The position numbers were made by a program, and so were the translations under genes. Under the pieces are notes generated by a model. The model saw only the letters and a program-made list of their open reading frames with translations, was not told where the DNA came from and did no database searches. 64,000 nucleotides of DNA from Comamonas denitrificans (lineage in GTDB: Bacteria; Pseudomonadota; Gammaproteobacteria; Burkholderiales; Burkholderiaceae_C): positions 62,001 through 126,000 of the forward strand of contig NZ_JAFNME010000005.1 of NCBI RefSeq assembly GCF_017368815.1. Reading direction: 5' to 3'. This document shows, in pieces, positions 12,497 to 22,350 of this stretch (position 1 is its first letter; every line of letters begins with the position of its first letter).

Positions 12497-14838
12497 TAGA
12501 AAGAAGTCCCAATTTGAAATTGAATTTTTTGCAGTTTATCCTGCGGTTTCTTGCGCACGGGGGTAGCCCAAGCCAAACGCAAAGGCCCTAAAGGAGAAAT
12601 CCAACTTAAACCAATACCGGCCGAAGCACGAAGCTCGTTAGTACGAATCGGATCGTTTTCGCCAAAAACGTTCCCCACGTCAAAGAAGGTAAACCAGCGC
12701 AAGGTTTTATCATTGCCATTGCCCGGGAAAGGGGCGATCAGCTCGAAGTTCATCACCGCCATTTTTGCGCCCCCTACGAAAGAGTAAGAGGTGCAGGGTG
12801 TGGCCTCGCCTTGGTAGCAATATGAGCGAGGGCCTAGGCTACCTTGGTCAAAGCCACGCACTGAGCCTAAACCACCTGCGTAGAAATTCTTAAAGACGGG
12901 AAATTCTTTGCCGCCCAAACCTTTGCCCCAGCCAATTTCGGTATTAAATGCAAAGGTGATCGCCTTGGTGATTGGAATGTATTGTTGGAACTGGTAATTG
13001 GCTTTGATGTATTTTAAATCGCCGGCCATCGACCAATCCGCATTCAAACGCTGGTAGCGCCCTTCATTCGGAGCCAATGCACTATCACGCGAATCGCGCC
13101 CCCAGCCCAGGGTTAAAGGAATAGCCGTATTGCTCTTACCCACATAAGGGGTGAAGTACAACGGCATGTACTGGCCGGATTTAATGCTGGTTTGCTCGAC
13201 ACCAGCACCAAAATACACCGTATCCAATTCGCTAAATGGCACACCAAAGCGGATCGATGCCCCCTTGGAGAGGATCTTATACATATCGCTGGTGCCAACC
13301 TCGGTGTCATCCACCACATACGAGTAAGGGCGCGAAGTGCGATAGTAAAGATCAATCGTGCGCGAGACACCATCTTGGGTGAAATACGGGTCCGTGGTGC
13401 TGACCACCAAAGTGCGGTTGTATTTGCCAGTATTTACATCAATACCCAGGTAATTACCAGAACCAAAAGCATTTTCTTGCTTAATACCAAAGCTCAAGGT
13501 CACTTTTTCAGCGCTTGAGAAACCGGCACCCAAAGTTACTGAGCCTGTGGGTTTTTCTTTGACTGTTGTAACCAAATCAACCTGGTCTGGAGAACCTGGA
13601 ACCTCTTGGGTGTCCATATCCACTTCGGTAAAGAAGCCTAAACGGTCAATCCGGTCACGCGAGAGTTTAATTTTTTCTCCGTCGTACCAAGAGGATTCAT
13701 ACTGGCGAAACTCGCGGCGAATCACTTCATCGCGGGTGCGCTCATTGCCAGCCACTTGGATGCGGCGCACATAAGCGCGGCGTGAAGGTTCGGCCTGCAG
13801 AACAAAACTCACGCGGTTGTTTTCGCGGTCAATTTCGGGGACGGCCTCTACACGGGCAAAAGCAAAGCCAAAATTACCAAAGTGATCGGCAAACGCTTTG
13901 GTCGTGTCTGTGACCAGTTCAGCGTTATAGGGCTGGCCGGGTTTAATTTTCACCAGCGATTTGAATTCATCTTCACGATCGAGGTAGTTCCCTTCCAGAC
14001 GCACATCAGAGACAACAAAGCGCTCGCCCTCGTGGATATTGACCACCAAAGAGATATTCTTTTTGTCAGGCGAGATGGCCACTTGGGTGGAATCAATACG
14101 AAAATCGATGTAACCGCGCTTCAAATAGTAGGAACGCAGCGTTTCCAAGTCCGCATTGAGCTTGCTGCGCGCATAGCGATTGGATTTGGTGTACCAGCTC
14201 ATCCAGCCGCCGGTATCTTGGTCCATTTGTTTTTTCAAGGTGGATTCGCTAAAGGCGTTGGCACCCACAATGCGAATTTCATTGATTTTTGCCGCTTTGC
14301 CTTCCACCACCGAGAACGTTAAATTCACCCGGTTGCGCTCAATGGGCGTGACGGTAACCACCACTTCAGCGCCGTACAAGCTGCGGCTGATGTATTGGCG
14401 CTTGAGCTCTTGCTCGGCCCGATCGGCCAAGGCTTTATCGAATGGGCGGCCTTCGGCCAGACCCACATCGCGCATCGATTGCTGCAAGGCCTTTTTATCA
14501 AACTCTTTGGTACCAACAAATTCAACATTGGCAATGGTGGGGCGCTCTTCGACGACCACCACCAGCACATCGCCATTGGCCTCTAGGCGCACATCTTTGA
14601 ACAAGCCCAAGGCAAACAGGGCACGAATGGCTGCGGTGCCTTTTTCGTCATCGTATTCGTCGCCCACACGCACGGGGATGGAAGCAAAAACGGTTCCTGC
14701 TTCTACGCGCTGCAAGCCCTCAACACGAATATCTTGCACCTTGAAGGGCTCTAAGGCCCAGGCCATTTGGGCCACGGTAAGCAAAGCGGCAGCGGCCACA
14801 ACAGTGCGTGCGCCCAAGTATTGAACGGGTAGTTTCAT
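12496..14838 (-). CDS. bamA: Outer membrane protein assembly factor BamA
   Basis: 780 aa. BamA is the essential barrel that inserts beta-barrel proteins into the outer membrane. A signal peptide (about 1-28, cleavage after AWA) is followed by five POTRA domains (about 30-430, starting FKVQDIRVEGLQRVEAGTVF, with FVGTKEFDKKALQQ for the second). The C-terminal barrel (about 430-780) contains the conserved loop motif GGLGSVRGFDQGSLGPR and ends in aromatic Phe (FQIGTSF), the usual outer-membrane signal. It lies between rseP and skp, as in most proteobacteria. Confidence 0.98.
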   Translation of the reverse strand: MKLPVQYLGARTVVAAAALLTVAQMAWALEPFKVQDIRVEGLQRVEAGTVFASIPVRVGDEYDDEKGTAAIRALFALGLFKDVRLEANGDVLVVVVEERPTIANVEFVGTKEFDKKALQQSMRDVGLAEGRPFDKALADRAEQELKRQYISRSLYGAEVVVTVTPIERNRVNLTFSVVEGKAAKINEIRIVGANAFSESTLKKQMDQDTGGWMSWYTKSNRYARSKLNADLETLRSYYLKRGYIDFRIDSTQVAISPDKKNISLVVNIHEGERFVVSDVRLEGNYLDREDEFKSLVKIKPGQPYNAELVTDTTKAFADHFGNFGFAFARVEAVPEIDRENNRVSFVLQAEPSRRAYVRRIQVAGNERTRDEVIRREFRQYESSWYDGEKIKLSRDRIDRLGFFTEVDMDTQEVPGSPDQVDLVTTVKEKPTGSVTLGAGFSSAEKVTLSFGIKQENAFGSGNYLGIDVNTGKYNRTLVVSTTDPYFTQDGVSRTIDLYYRTSRPYSYVVDDTEVGTSDMYKILSKGASIRFGVPFSELDTVYFGAGVEQTSIKSGQYMPLYFTPYVGKSNTAIPLTLGWGRDSRDSALAPNEGRYQRLNADWSMAGDLKYIKANYQFQQYIPITKAITFAFNTEIGWGKGLGGKEFPVFKNFYAGGLGSVRGFDQGSLGPRSYCYQGEATPCTSYSFVGGAKMAVMNFELIAPFPGNGNDKTLRWFTFFDVGNVFGENDPIRTNELRASAGIGLSWISPLGPLRLAWATPVRKKPQDKLQKIQFQIGTSF

Positions 14839-14899
14839 GAGGATTTAAAACAGCCTGGAGAAACCAGGCAAAGTATTTTTAGATTAAGCAACCAGTAAT

Positions 14900-16255
14900 T
14901 TATGCTGCAAACAGGCGTTGAATATCATTAAAAACAGCCACAGCCATCAATAATACCAAGATGCCGATTCCCACGCGCTGCAGCCCTTGCATCCAGCTTT
15001 CGCTGACCGGATGCCCGGTGACTGCCTCCCATAGATAATACATCAGGTGCCCCCCGTCCAAAACGGGCAACGGCAAGAGATTGAGCACCCCAAGGCTGAC
15101 GCTGATCAGCGCCAAAAACGCCAAATATTGCATCAGCCCCATGCTGGCGGACTTGCCCGCATAGTCGGCAATGGTCAGCGGCCCGCTAAGATTTTTCACC
15201 GATGCTTCGCCCACCAGCATCTTGCCCATCATGCGCAGGCTCAGGATGGCCACCTCCCACGTTTTGCTAGCACCAGCAACCATCCCGTCGATAAAGCCGT
15301 ACTGCACCGTGACCATTTCTGGCGCACGGCCAATCATGGCCCCAATGCGGCCATAGGGGCCCTGCGGGCTTTGCACAACTTCTGGCGTGACGGGCAATGT
15401 GAGTGTGCTACCGGCCCGCTCAATGGCCCAGTGCTGCACGCGGCCTTGGGTGTTGAGACGAATGGTTTGGCGCAGTTGGGCACCGTCGTGCATGGGCTGG
15501 CCATCGACGGCCAAGACGGCATCCCCATCGCGCAAGCCCGCTTGGCTGGCAGGGGTATCGGGCAGCACATCGCCCACCACGGCAGGCATCCACGGCGCGA
15601 CCAAACCAATGCGCGAGAGCAAGGCCGCATCCACTTCAGCCGCTTGAATATTGGACAAAGGCAGCAGCACTGGACGGGCATGCAGGCCACGGGCATCGGT
15701 GACATGAAGCTGCAGATCCTGGCCGTTCAGGGCCCCTTGGGTCAGCTGCCAACGCAAATCGTCCCAAGAGCGAATCGCCTCGGTTTGCCCCTGAATGTGT
15801 GCCGATTGCACCCAGTCTTGCGCTTGCAAGCCAGCCTGCTCGGCCATGCTGCCAGGCACCGGGCTGGCAATGACGGCCTTGGGCGCTTCTACGCCCAACC
15901 AATTGATGAGGCTGTACAAGGCCACGGCCAAGATCAAATTGGCCAAAGGGCCGGCGGCCACAATCGCCACCCGCGAGCGCAGTGGCTGGGTGTTAAAGGC
16001 CAGGTGGCGCTCTTGAGGTGGCACGCTGCCTTCGCGCTCATCGAGCATCTTGACGTAGCCGCCCAGCGGCAGCGCGGCAATTACAAACTCGGTATCGGTA
16101 CCCTTTTTGCGCCAGCGCAGCAAGGGTTTGCCCATGCCGATGGAAAAGCGCAACACCTTCACGCCACAGGCCACGGCCACGCGGTAGTGGCCATATTCAT
16201 GAATCGCAATCAGCAGCCCCAGGGCGACCAAAAAAGCAACAAGGGTTAGCAACAT
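14900..16255 (-). CDS. rseP: Site-2 intramembrane zinc metalloprotease RseP
   Basis: 451 aa. RseP cleaves anti-sigma factors such as RseA within the membrane and clears signal peptide remnants. The active site His-Glu pair is in transmembrane segment 1 (AIHEYGHYR, HExxH at residues 19-23). The LDG motif of the last catalytic helix is LPVLDGGHLMYYL near residue 395. Two PDZ regions lie between (PVPGSMAEQAGLQAQDW and VLPDTPASQAGLRDGDAVL). The ATG at 16255 is preceded by AAGGAATGAC, which decides it over a GTG 24 nt upstream. It sits between dxr and bamA. Confidence 0.97.
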   Translation of the reverse strand: MLLTLVAFLVALGLLIAIHEYGHYRVAVACGVKVLRFSIGMGKPLLRWRKKGTDTEFVIAALPLGGYVKMLDEREGSVPPQERHLAFNTQPLRSRVAIVAAGPLANLILAVALYSLINWLGVEAPKAVIASPVPGSMAEQAGLQAQDWVQSAHIQGQTEAIRSWDDLRWQLTQGALNGQDLQLHVTDARGLHARPVLLPLSNIQAAEVDAALLSRIGLVAPWMPAVVGDVLPDTPASQAGLRDGDAVLAVDGQPMHDGAQLRQTIRLNTQGRVQHWAIERAGSTLTLPVTPEVVQSPQGPYGRIGAMIGRAPEMVTVQYGFIDGMVAGASKTWEVAILSLRMMGKMLVGEASVKNLSGPLTIADYAGKSASMGLMQYLAFLALISVSLGVLNLLPLPVLDGGHLMYYLWEAVTGHPVSESWMQGLQRVGIGILVLLMAVAVFNDIQRLFAA

Positions 16256-16297
16256 GTCATTCCTTACGGGCCCAAGCACACACCGCTGTGCACCGCC

Positions 16298-17479
16298 CTA
16301 TACAACCCAACGCTGGGCGATTTGCGCCGCAACGGCGCGGGCCTGGGCATCCAGATCCAGCAACGCGGCGACGCTGGCGGGGCGCTCGTGTGGCACCAAC
16401 TGCGCCAGCGTGGCTTGATTGACGGCTTGGATGCGGTCAAAAGGCAAGCGTTCCGCCAAAAAAGCGGCCACGGCCACCTCGTTGGCGGCATTGAGCACGG
16501 TGGTGGTGCCTTCAGGGGCTTTGAGCGCTTGCCACGACAAATGCAAACCGGGAAAGCGCACCGCATCGGCCGCTTCAAACGTCAGCGCTGCCATTTGGGT
16601 GAAATCCAAGGGGGCCACGCCACTGCTGATGCGCTCAGGCCAAGCCATGCCGCAGGCAATCGGCACGCGCATATCGGGCGTGCCCAGTTGCGCGAGGATG
16701 GAGCTGTCTTGCAGCTGCACCATGGAATGCACAATTTGCTCAGGATGAATGACCACCCGAATTTGCTCGGGTGCCATGCCAAACAGCCAGCGCGCCTCGA
16801 TCACCTCCAGCGCCTTGTTCATCATGGTGGCGGAATCGACCGAAATCTTGCGCCCCATGCTGAAGTTGGGGTGCTTGCACGCTTGCGCAGGGGTGACTTG
16901 CCCCAGCGTAGCCGGGTCGCGCTGGCGAAACGGCCCGCCCGAGGCCGTCAGGATGATGCTGTGCACGCGCTGCGCCCAGGTGCTGCGGTCTTCCGGCAGG
17001 CATTGGAAAATGGCCGAGTGCTCGCTATCAATGGGCAGCAGCGTGCAGCCATGGTCTTTCACGGTCTGCATAAACAGGGCACCGCCAACCACCAAGGCCT
17101 CTTTATTGGCCAAGAGCAGCCGTTTGCCCGCCCGCGCAGCCGCCAGGCACGGGGCCAAGCCTGCAGCGCCGACAATCGCGCCCATGACGGTATCGACTTC
17201 TGCATGCGATGCTATCGTTTCAAGTGCATCTGGCGCTTGCAAGACTTCGGTTTTAAGGTTGTTTTGCTTTAATTTATCGGCCAGCTGTGCGGCATGTGCT
17301 GCACTTGCCATTACGGCATAGCGCGGCGTGAAGGCTTGGCATTGCGCCAGCAAGGCATCCACCTGGGTTGCTGCACTGAGCGCAAAAATTTCAAATTGAT
17401 CGGGGTGGCGGCGCACCACATCCAGCGTGCTGGTACCAATGGAGCCGGTCGAACCCAGCACCGTAAGACGTTGCTTCAT
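16298..17479 (-). CDS. dxr: 1-deoxy-D-xylulose 5-phosphate reductoisomerase
   Basis: 393 aa. Dxr makes 2-C-methyl-D-erythritol 4-phosphate in the MEP isoprenoid pathway, which feeds undecaprenyl-PP made by neighbouring uppS. The NADPH-binding N-terminus is LGSTGSIGTSTLDVV. The substrate and metal region contains LLPIDSEHSAIFQCLP and ILTASGGPFRQRD, and the flexible-loop region contains KHPNFSMGRKISVDSATMMN. It starts 9 nt after the cdsA stop with AAAGAAG upstream. The order cdsA-dxr-rseP differs from E. coli, where dxr precedes the uppS homologue. Confidence 0.98.
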   Translation of the reverse strand: MKQRLTVLGSTGSIGTSTLDVVRRHPDQFEIFALSAATQVDALLAQCQAFTPRYAVMASAAHAAQLADKLKQNNLKTEVLQAPDALETIASHAEVDTVMGAIVGAAGLAPCLAAARAGKRLLLANKEALVVGGALFMQTVKDHGCTLLPIDSEHSAIFQCLPEDRSTWAQRVHSIILTASGGPFRQRDPATLGQVTPAQACKHPNFSMGRKISVDSATMMNKALEVIEARWLFGMAPEQIRVVIHPEQIVHSMVQLQDSSILAQLGTPDMRVPIACGMAWPERISSGVAPLDFTQMAALTFEAADAVRFPGLHLSWQALKAPEGTTTVLNAANEVAVAAFLAERLPFDRIQAVNQATLAQLVPHERPASVAALLDLDAQARAVAAQIAQRWVV

Positions 17480-17488
17480 AAAACTTCT

Positions 17489-18346
17489 TTAAATCACCGT
17501 GACGCTGCTGACCAGCATCATGGCCAAGGGCAAAGTGGGAACAAGGGCATCAATGCGGTCGAGCACGCCGCCATGGCCGGGCAGCAGCTGGCTGCTGTCT
17601 TTGACCCCGGCGCTGCGCTTGATCAGCGACTCGACCAAATCACCCAACACGCTCATGGCCGTTAAAAACAAAGTGGCCACCACCAGCAAGGCCCACCCGC
17701 CCTGCGCCAAATGGCTAAACAGGCTGAGTGAATCGGGCTGCCGCTGGGCATCGCATTGCACCCACAGCACGGCCATGAGCATCACCCCCACGGCGCCGCC
17801 CAGGGCCCCTTCCCAGCTTTTGCCGGGGCTGATGCTGGGGGCGAGTTTGACTTTGATAAACCGTTGCCCCAAAGCACGGCCGGCAAAATAGGCCGCGATG
17901 TCGGCCATCCAGACCAACAACAGCACCGAAAGCAAAAAATTGATGCCCATGCCCCGTGCCTGCACCATGGCCAAGCCTGCGGCCAGCAAGGCCAACAACC
18001 CCAAAGGCCAGCGCAGCCACAGCGCAATCCGCGCCCACACCGGCACGCCATGGCGCACCAAAAAACTGGCCGCCAACACCCAGGCACCCCCAACAGCCCA
18101 CCACAGCAAAGGGTAGGAAGCGGCCAGCCAGCCCTGCTGCCAAGCCAGGCCCGCGACAGCGGCAACCCCGGCCACACTGGCCCAGGTGGCCACAGGGCCG
18201 ACAAGGTTAAGCCGCCCCCACTCCCACGCGCCAGCGCTGACCATCACCAGCACAATGCCGTTAAAGCCAAGCGTGTTGGGGTGCAACAAGGCGGGCAAGA
18301 GGATGGCCAACAAAACCAAGGCGGTGATAACACGCTGTTTCAACAT
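17489..18346 (-). CDS. cdsA: Phosphatidate cytidylyltransferase
   Basis: 285 aa. CdsA makes CDP-diacylglycerol from phosphatidate and CTP in the inner membrane, the branch point of phospholipid synthesis. It is very hydrophobic, with about eight predicted membrane segments from residue 5 onward. The C-terminal family signature is complete: SLIKRSAGVKDSSQ followed by LLPGHGGVLDRID, which holds the Mg-binding Asp residues. The ATG at 18346 follows a 108-nt gap after uppS that contains a copy of the palindromic repeat. Confidence 0.97.
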   Translation of the reverse strand: MLKQRVITALVLLAILLPALLHPNTLGFNGIVLVMVSAGAWEWGRLNLVGPVATWASVAGVAAVAGLAWQQGWLAASYPLLWWAVGGAWVLAASFLVRHGVPVWARIALWLRWPLGLLALLAAGLAMVQARGMGINFLLSVLLLVWMADIAAYFAGRALGQRFIKVKLAPSISPGKSWEGALGGAVGVMLMAVLWVQCDAQRQPDSLSLFSHLAQGGWALLVVATLFLTAMSVLGDLVESLIKRSAGVKDSSQLLPGHGGVLDRIDALVPTLPLAMMLVSSVTVI

Positions 18347-18376
18347 GCAAAGCTTCCTTCAGCCAGAATTAAACAG

Positions 18377-18455
18377 GAGCTGCTCCCGCTTTGTTCTCAA
18401 TATTTTTATAAATAAATGGATTGAATACTTTTGTAGGTATGCGCAATCAGCTATT
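18377..18455. repeat. Palindromic intergenic element between uppS and cdsA
   Basis: The arms GAGCTGCTCCCGCTT (18377-18391) and GCGCAATCAGCTATT (18441-18455) form an imperfect inverted repeat of the same family as the other elements in the window. The A+T-rich centre is about 49 nt. One arm reaches into the uppS stop codon (TAA at 18457-18455). It lies inside an otherwise tight operon, so if it terminates transcription it would do so only partly. Confidence 0.55.
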
Positions 18456-19171
18456 TATTTTGAAGCAATCTGGGCCGATATCTGCCCAAATCGGCGTTCT
18501 CGCTGGGCATACTGGGCGATGGCTGCATCCAAATCGGCCGCATCAAAATCGGGCCAGAGCCGATCACTGAACAGCAACTCGGAATACGCCGCCTGCCACA
18601 GCAAGAAGTTGCTGATGCGCATCTCGCCGCCGGTACGGATCAGCAAATCGGGCTCGCTTACATGGGCCAAGGCCATGGCCGCGCTCAGATTGTCTTCGGT
18701 CAAAGGCTGGCCAGCGGCTGCCACTTTGGCCGCTGCTTGGGCCATGTCCCAGCGCCCACCGTAGTTAAAGCAAATGTTCAGCACCAACTGCGTGTTGTGC
18801 GCGGTCATCTGCTCTGCCTGGGCAAAGCCGGTCTGCACCTTCTCTGACAGCCCTGCGCGTTCGCCAACAAAGTGCAGGCGCACGCCCTCGCGGGCCAGCT
18901 CGGGCACTTCGCGGGTCAGGGCCAGCGCCATCAAGTCCATCAGGCCAGAGACTTCTTCCTGTGGACGATTCCAGTTTTCCGACGAAAAGGCAAACACGGT
19001 GAGCACCGCCACACCGCGCTCGATGCACAGGCGTACACAGCGACGCAAGGCATCGACCCCTTTTTTATGCCCCGCCAAGCGCGGCAAAAAGCGTTTTGTG
19101 GCCCACCGGCCATTACCATCCATGGCGATGGCAATGTGCCGGGGCACGCTAGCACAAGCACCCGAAGGCAT
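18455..19171 (-). CDS. uppS: Undecaprenyl diphosphate synthase
   Basis: 238 aa. UppS extends farnesyl diphosphate with isopentenyl diphosphates in cis to give the C55 lipid carrier for peptidoglycan and O-antigen. The catalytic Asp is in the N-terminal motif HIAIAMDGNGRWA. The remaining signatures are GHKKGVDALR, TVFAFSSENWNRP, LNICFNYGGRWD and the C-terminal DLLIRTGGEMRISNFLLWQ. The ATG overlaps the frr stop by one nucleotide. The final residues are encoded inside a palindromic repeat. Confidence 0.97.
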   Translation of the reverse strand: MPSGACASVPRHIAIAMDGNGRWATKRFLPRLAGHKKGVDALRRCVRLCIERGVAVLTVFAFSSENWNRPQEEVSGLMDLMALALTREVPELAREGVRLHFVGERAGLSEKVQTGFAQAEQMTAHNTQLVLNICFNYGGRWDMAQAAAKVAAAGQPLTEDNLSAAMALAHVSEPDLLIRTGGEMRISNFLLWQAAYSELLFSDRLWPDFDAADLDAAIAQYAQRERRFGQISAQIASK

Positions 19172-19731
19172 TACACCGCCATGATGTCCTGCTCTTTGGC
19201 CGAAACCAGAGCATCAATTTCAGCGATGAATTTATCGGTGAGTTTTTGGATATCGGCTTCCGTGCGCTTTTGATCGTCTTCGGAGGCTTCTTTTTCTTTC
19301 ACCAGCTTTTTGACACTCTCGTTGGCATCGCGGCGCAGGTTGCGCACGGCCACTTTGGAGGCTTCGCCCTCGTTGCGGGCCAGCTTGGTCATTTCCTTGC
19401 GGCGCTCTTCGCTCATGGGCGGCATGGGCACGCGCAGCAAATCGCCCAAAGAGGCGGGGTTCAAGCCCAAATCGCTTTCGCGGATGGCTTTTTCGATCTT
19501 GGCAGCCATGTTTTTCTCCCACGGCTGCACGCCAATGGTGCGCGAATCAATCAGCGACAGATTGGCCACCTGCGACAGCGGCACCATGGCACCGTAGTAA
19601 TCCACATGAATGGTGTCCAGCAACTGGGGGCTGGCGCGGCCCGTGCGGATGCGCGAGAGGTTGTTTTTCAGCGCCTCGATGGATTGCCCCATCTTGGTTT
19701 CGGCGTTTTTCTTGATATCGGCAATGGTCAT
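19171..19731 (-). CDS. frr: Ribosome recycling factor
   Basis: 186 aa, the standard size. RRF with EF-G splits post-termination ribosomes. The three-helix bundle carries [35 protein letters not shown] and [20 protein letters not shown], and the C-terminal helix contains [17 protein letters not shown]. The ATG at 19731 is preceded by GGAGAGAAGCCAA, which sets the start; an in-frame codon 33 nt upstream would include the ribosome binding site and is rejected. It is downstream of pyrH across a hairpin. Confidence 0.98.
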   Translation of the reverse strand: MTIADIKKNAETKMGQSIEALKNNLSRIRTGRASPQLLDTIHVDYYGAMVPLSQVANLSLIDSRTIGVQPWEKNMAAKIEKAIRESDLGLNPASLGDLLRVPMPPMSEERRKEMTKLARNEGEASKVAVRNLRRDANESVKKLVKEKEASEDDQKRTEADIQKLTDKFIAEIDALVSAKEQDIMAV

Positions 19732-19754
19732 TTGGCTTCTCTCCAAAAACAAAC

Positions 19755-19784
19755 AGCCTTCCAATGTTTACACACAGGAAGGCT
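19755..19784 (-). terminator. Attenuator-like hairpin between pyrH and frr
   Basis: A perfect 8-bp stem AGCCTTCC / GGAAGGCT (19755-19762, 19777-19784), followed on the minus strand by GTTTGTTTTTGG. It lies between the pyrH stop and the frr ribosome binding site. A partial terminator that lowers frr and downstream expression is plausible. Confidence 0.55.
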
Positions 19785-19804
19785 AAAAAAATCCTTAATC
19801 GGCT

Positions 19805-20527
19805 TTAGGCAGTCACCAGTGTGCCCTCATCCTCGCCCATCACCACGCGCATCAAAGCGCCCGGCTTGACGATGGAGAACACACGAATCGGCAGTTTTTG
19901 ATCGCGGCACAGGGCAAAGGCCGTGGCATCCATGATGCCCAGATGGCGACCAATGGCCTCGTCAAACGACAGCCGGGTGTAGCGTGTGGCAGTGGGATCT
20001 TTCATCGGGTCGGCGGTGTAAACACCATCAACCTTGGTGGCCTTGAGCACCACTTCGGCACCAATTTCCGCACCGCGCAAGGACGCAGCGGTATCGGTGG
20101 TGAAGAAAGGGTTGCCCGTGCCCGCCGCAAAAATCACCACTTTGCCCTCTTCGAGGTACTGCAAGGCTTTGGGACGCACATAGGGCTCGACCACCTGCTG
20201 GATGTCGATGGCCGACATCACCCGGGCCGTTACCCCCTGTTTACCCATGGCATCGGCCAGGGCCAAGGCATTCATCACCGTGGCCAGCATGCCCATGTAA
20301 TCGGCCGTGGCGCGATCCATTCCCGCCGAACCACCGGCAATGCCCCGGAAAATATTGCCCCCACCAATCACCACCGCCACTTGCACACCGATGCGGGCCA
20401 CCTCGGCCACCTCGGCCACCATGCGTTCGATGGTGGCTTGGTTAATTCCAAAAGCATCGTCCCCCATCAACGCCTCGCCAGACAGCTTGAGCAAAATACG
20501 TTGATGGACGGGTTGTGGTGCGCTCAT
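19805..20527 (-). CDS. pyrH: UMP kinase
   Basis: 240 aa. Bacterial UMP kinase is a hexameric amino-acid-kinase-fold enzyme that makes UDP from UMP, the step after de novo UMP synthesis to which carAB also contributes. Motifs: [16 protein letters not shown] (phosphate binding), [14 protein letters not shown] (glycine-rich loop), [17 protein letters not shown] and [17 protein letters not shown]. The ATG at 20527 follows GCAGGAATCGCACC. It is transcribed after tsf with a gap of about 50 nt. Confidence 0.98.
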   Translation of the reverse strand: MSAPQPVHQRILLKLSGEALMGDDAFGINQATIERMVAEVAEVARIGVQVAVVIGGGNIFRGIAGGSAGMDRATADYMGMLATVMNALALADAMGKQGVTARVMSAIDIQQVVEPYVRPKALQYLEEGKVVIFAAGTGNPFFTTDTAASLRGAEIGAEVVLKATKVDGVYTADPMKDPTATRYTRLSFDEAIGRHLGIMDATAFALCRDQKLPIRVFSIVKPGALMRVVMGEDEGTLVTA

Positions 20528-20578
20528 GGTGCGATTCCTGCAAAAAATAAAGGGGAGGGCAAATTTAAAACAGACCGA

Positions 20579-21472
20579 TTAAGCACCTTTGGCAGCGGCC
20601 ATTTGGGCAGCCACTTCAGCAGCGAAATCGTCGGCTTTTTTCTCAATGCCTTCACCCACCACGTACAGGGTAAACGCTTTGATGGTGGTGTTTTTGGCTT
20701 TGAGCATTGCGCCCACGGTTTGCTTGCCGTCTTCGGCTTTAACAAACACTTGGTCGGCCAGCGAGACTTCTTTGAGGTACTTTTGCACCGCGCCTTCAAC
20801 CATTTTGGCGGCGATCTCGGCTGGTTTGCCCGACTCTTCGGCCTTGGCAGCAGCGACCGAGCGCTCTTTTTCGATCAAATCTGCAGGCACTTCGGCGCTG
20901 GTCAGGGCCACCGGCTTCATGGCGGCAATGTGCATTGCCACGTCTTTGGCGGCAGCAGCATCACCCTCAAAGGCCACCAGCACGCCAATGCGCGAACCGT
21001 GCAGGTAAGCGGCCAGCTCGCTGCCATCAAAACGCTTGAAGCGACGGAAGGACATGTTCTCGCCGATTTTGCCGATCAGGCCTTTGCGCACTTCTTCCAG
21101 GGTGGGGCCGAAACCATCTTGCTCGTAAGCCAACGCGCCCAGGGCATCGATGTCTGCGGGGTTGTGTTTAGCGATCAGCTCGGCAGCGGCCTTGGCCATG
21201 GCGATGAAGCTATCGTTTTTAGAAACAAAGTCGGTTTCGCTGTTCACTTCGACCAGGGCACCCAGGTTGCCTTCAACAAACGAGGCGACCACACCTTCAG
21301 CGGTCACGCGGCTTGCGGCTTTACCTGCTTTGGTGCCCAGTTTCACGCGCAGCAGCTCTTCGGCCTTGGCCATGTCGCCGGCGGCTTCGGTCAGGGCTTT
21401 TTTGCACTCCATCATGGGGGCGTCGGTTTTGCCACGCAGTTCAGCGACCATGCTTGCGGTAATTGCAGCCAT
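20579..21472 (-). CDS. tsf: Translation elongation factor Ts
   Basis: 297 aa. EF-Ts exchanges GDP for GTP on EF-Tu. The N-terminal UBA-like part reads [19 protein letters not shown]. The core contains the EF-Ts signature [28 protein letters not shown], shown here only by its landmarks EVNSETDFV and the subdomain ending in [16 protein letters not shown]. The ATG at 21472 has GGAGAATCAAA upstream. It follows rpsB across a terminator-like hairpin, as in E. coli. Confidence 0.98.
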   Translation of the reverse strand: MAAITASMVAELRGKTDAPMMECKKALTEAAGDMAKAEELLRVKLGTKAGKAASRVTAEGVVASFVEGNLGALVEVNSETDFVSKNDSFIAMAKAAAELIAKHNPADIDALGALAYEQDGFGPTLEEVRKGLIGKIGENMSFRRFKRFDGSELAAYLHGSRIGVLVAFEGDAAAAKDVAMHIAAMKPVALTSAEVPADLIEKERSVAAAKAEESGKPAEIAAKMVEGAVQKYLKEVSLADQVFVKAEDGKQTVGAMLKAKNTTIKAFTLYVVGEGIEKKADDFAAEVAAQMAAAKGA

Positions 21473-21519
21473 TTTGATTCTCCGTATTCAGTTCAATGCT
21501 TTAAAAATAGCAGTTACAA

Positions 21520-21543
21520 AAAGGGGGCTACCTGAGCCCCTTT
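21520..21543 (-). terminator. Hairpin 1 in the rpsB-tsf gap
   Basis: On the minus strand AAAGGGGCT pairs with AGCCCCCTTT (one bulged base; 21520-21529 and 21535-21543), followed by TTGTAAC. It is a likely partial terminator between rpsB and tsf. Confidence 0.6.
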
Positions 21544-21550
21544 GTTCTGC

Positions 21551-21572
21551 GGTGCTGCGTGTTGGCAGCACC
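21551..21572 (-). terminator. Hairpin 2 in the rpsB-tsf gap
   Basis: A perfect 7-bp stem GGTGCTG / CAGCACC (21551-21557, 21566-21572) about 20 nt after the rpsB stop on the minus strand. It has no T run of its own and sits just before hairpin 1. Confidence 0.4.
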
Positions 21573-21594
21573 TGAGGGCAGCGAAAAGCTGTGC

Positions 21595-22350
21595 TTAGGC
21601 AGCGCTGCCTTCTTGCACTTCGACGAATTCGTCGTTGCCTTCGCTGGAGACGGCTTGCACCACTTCGTTCAGGCGGGCTTCACGGCCTTCCAGGATGGCA
21701 TCAGCGATGCCACGGGCGTACAGCGCCACAGCCTTGGCCGAGTCGTCGTTACCGGGGATCACGTAATCAATGCCAACGGGGTTGTGGTTGGTATCGACCA
21801 CACCGATCAGGGGAATGCCCAGTTTTTTGGCTTCAGTGATAGCAATTTTGTGGAAACCAACGTCGATCACAAAGATGGCATCGGGCAGGCCATTCATGTC
21901 TTGAATGCCGCCGATATCGCGCTCGAGCTTGGCCAGCTCACGGGCAAACATCAGTTGTTCTTTTTTCGACAGAGATTCCAAACCGACTTCTTGCTGGGCC
22001 TTCATGTCTTTGAGGCGCTTGATAGAAGTTTTCACGGTTTTGAAGTTGGTCAGCATGCCGCCCAACCAGCGCTGATCCACATAGGGCACGCCAGCGCGCT
22101 GGGCTTGCTCAACGACCAACTCACGGGCTTGGCGCTTGGTGCCAACCATCAAAATAGTGCCGCCCTTGGCTGCCAATTGCTTGACGAACTTTTGCGCGTC
22201 CTGGAACATGGGCAATGTTTTTTCCAGGTTGATGATGTGGATTTTGTTGCGATGGCCAAAAATGAAGGGGGCCATTTTCGGGTCCCAAAAACGAGTTTGG
22301 TGACCAAAGTGGACACCGGCTTCCAACATTTCGCGCATAGTGACGGACAT
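21595..22350 (-). CDS. rpsB: Small ribosomal subunit protein S2
   Basis: 251 aa. S2 binds late to the 30S subunit and interacts with S1. The family signatures are the N-terminal [22 protein letters not shown], cited here as [15 protein letters not shown], and the central [16 protein letters not shown]. Also visible are [14 protein letters not shown] and [20 protein letters not shown]. The ATG at 22350 is preceded by TGGAGTATCT. It is the first gene of the long minus-strand cluster that reaches trmH. Confidence 0.98.
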   Translation of the reverse strand: MSVTMREMLEAGVHFGHQTRFWDPKMAPFIFGHRNKIHIINLEKTLPMFQDAQKFVKQLAAKGGTILMVGTKRQARELVVEQAQRAGVPYVDQRWLGGMLTNFKTVKTSIKRLKDMKAQQEVGLESLSKKEQLMFARELAKLERDIGGIQDMNGLPDAIFVIDVGFHKIAITEAKKLGIPLIGVVDTNHNPVGIDYVIPGNDDSAKAVALYARGIADAILEGREARLNEVVQAVSSEGNDEFVEVQEGSAA

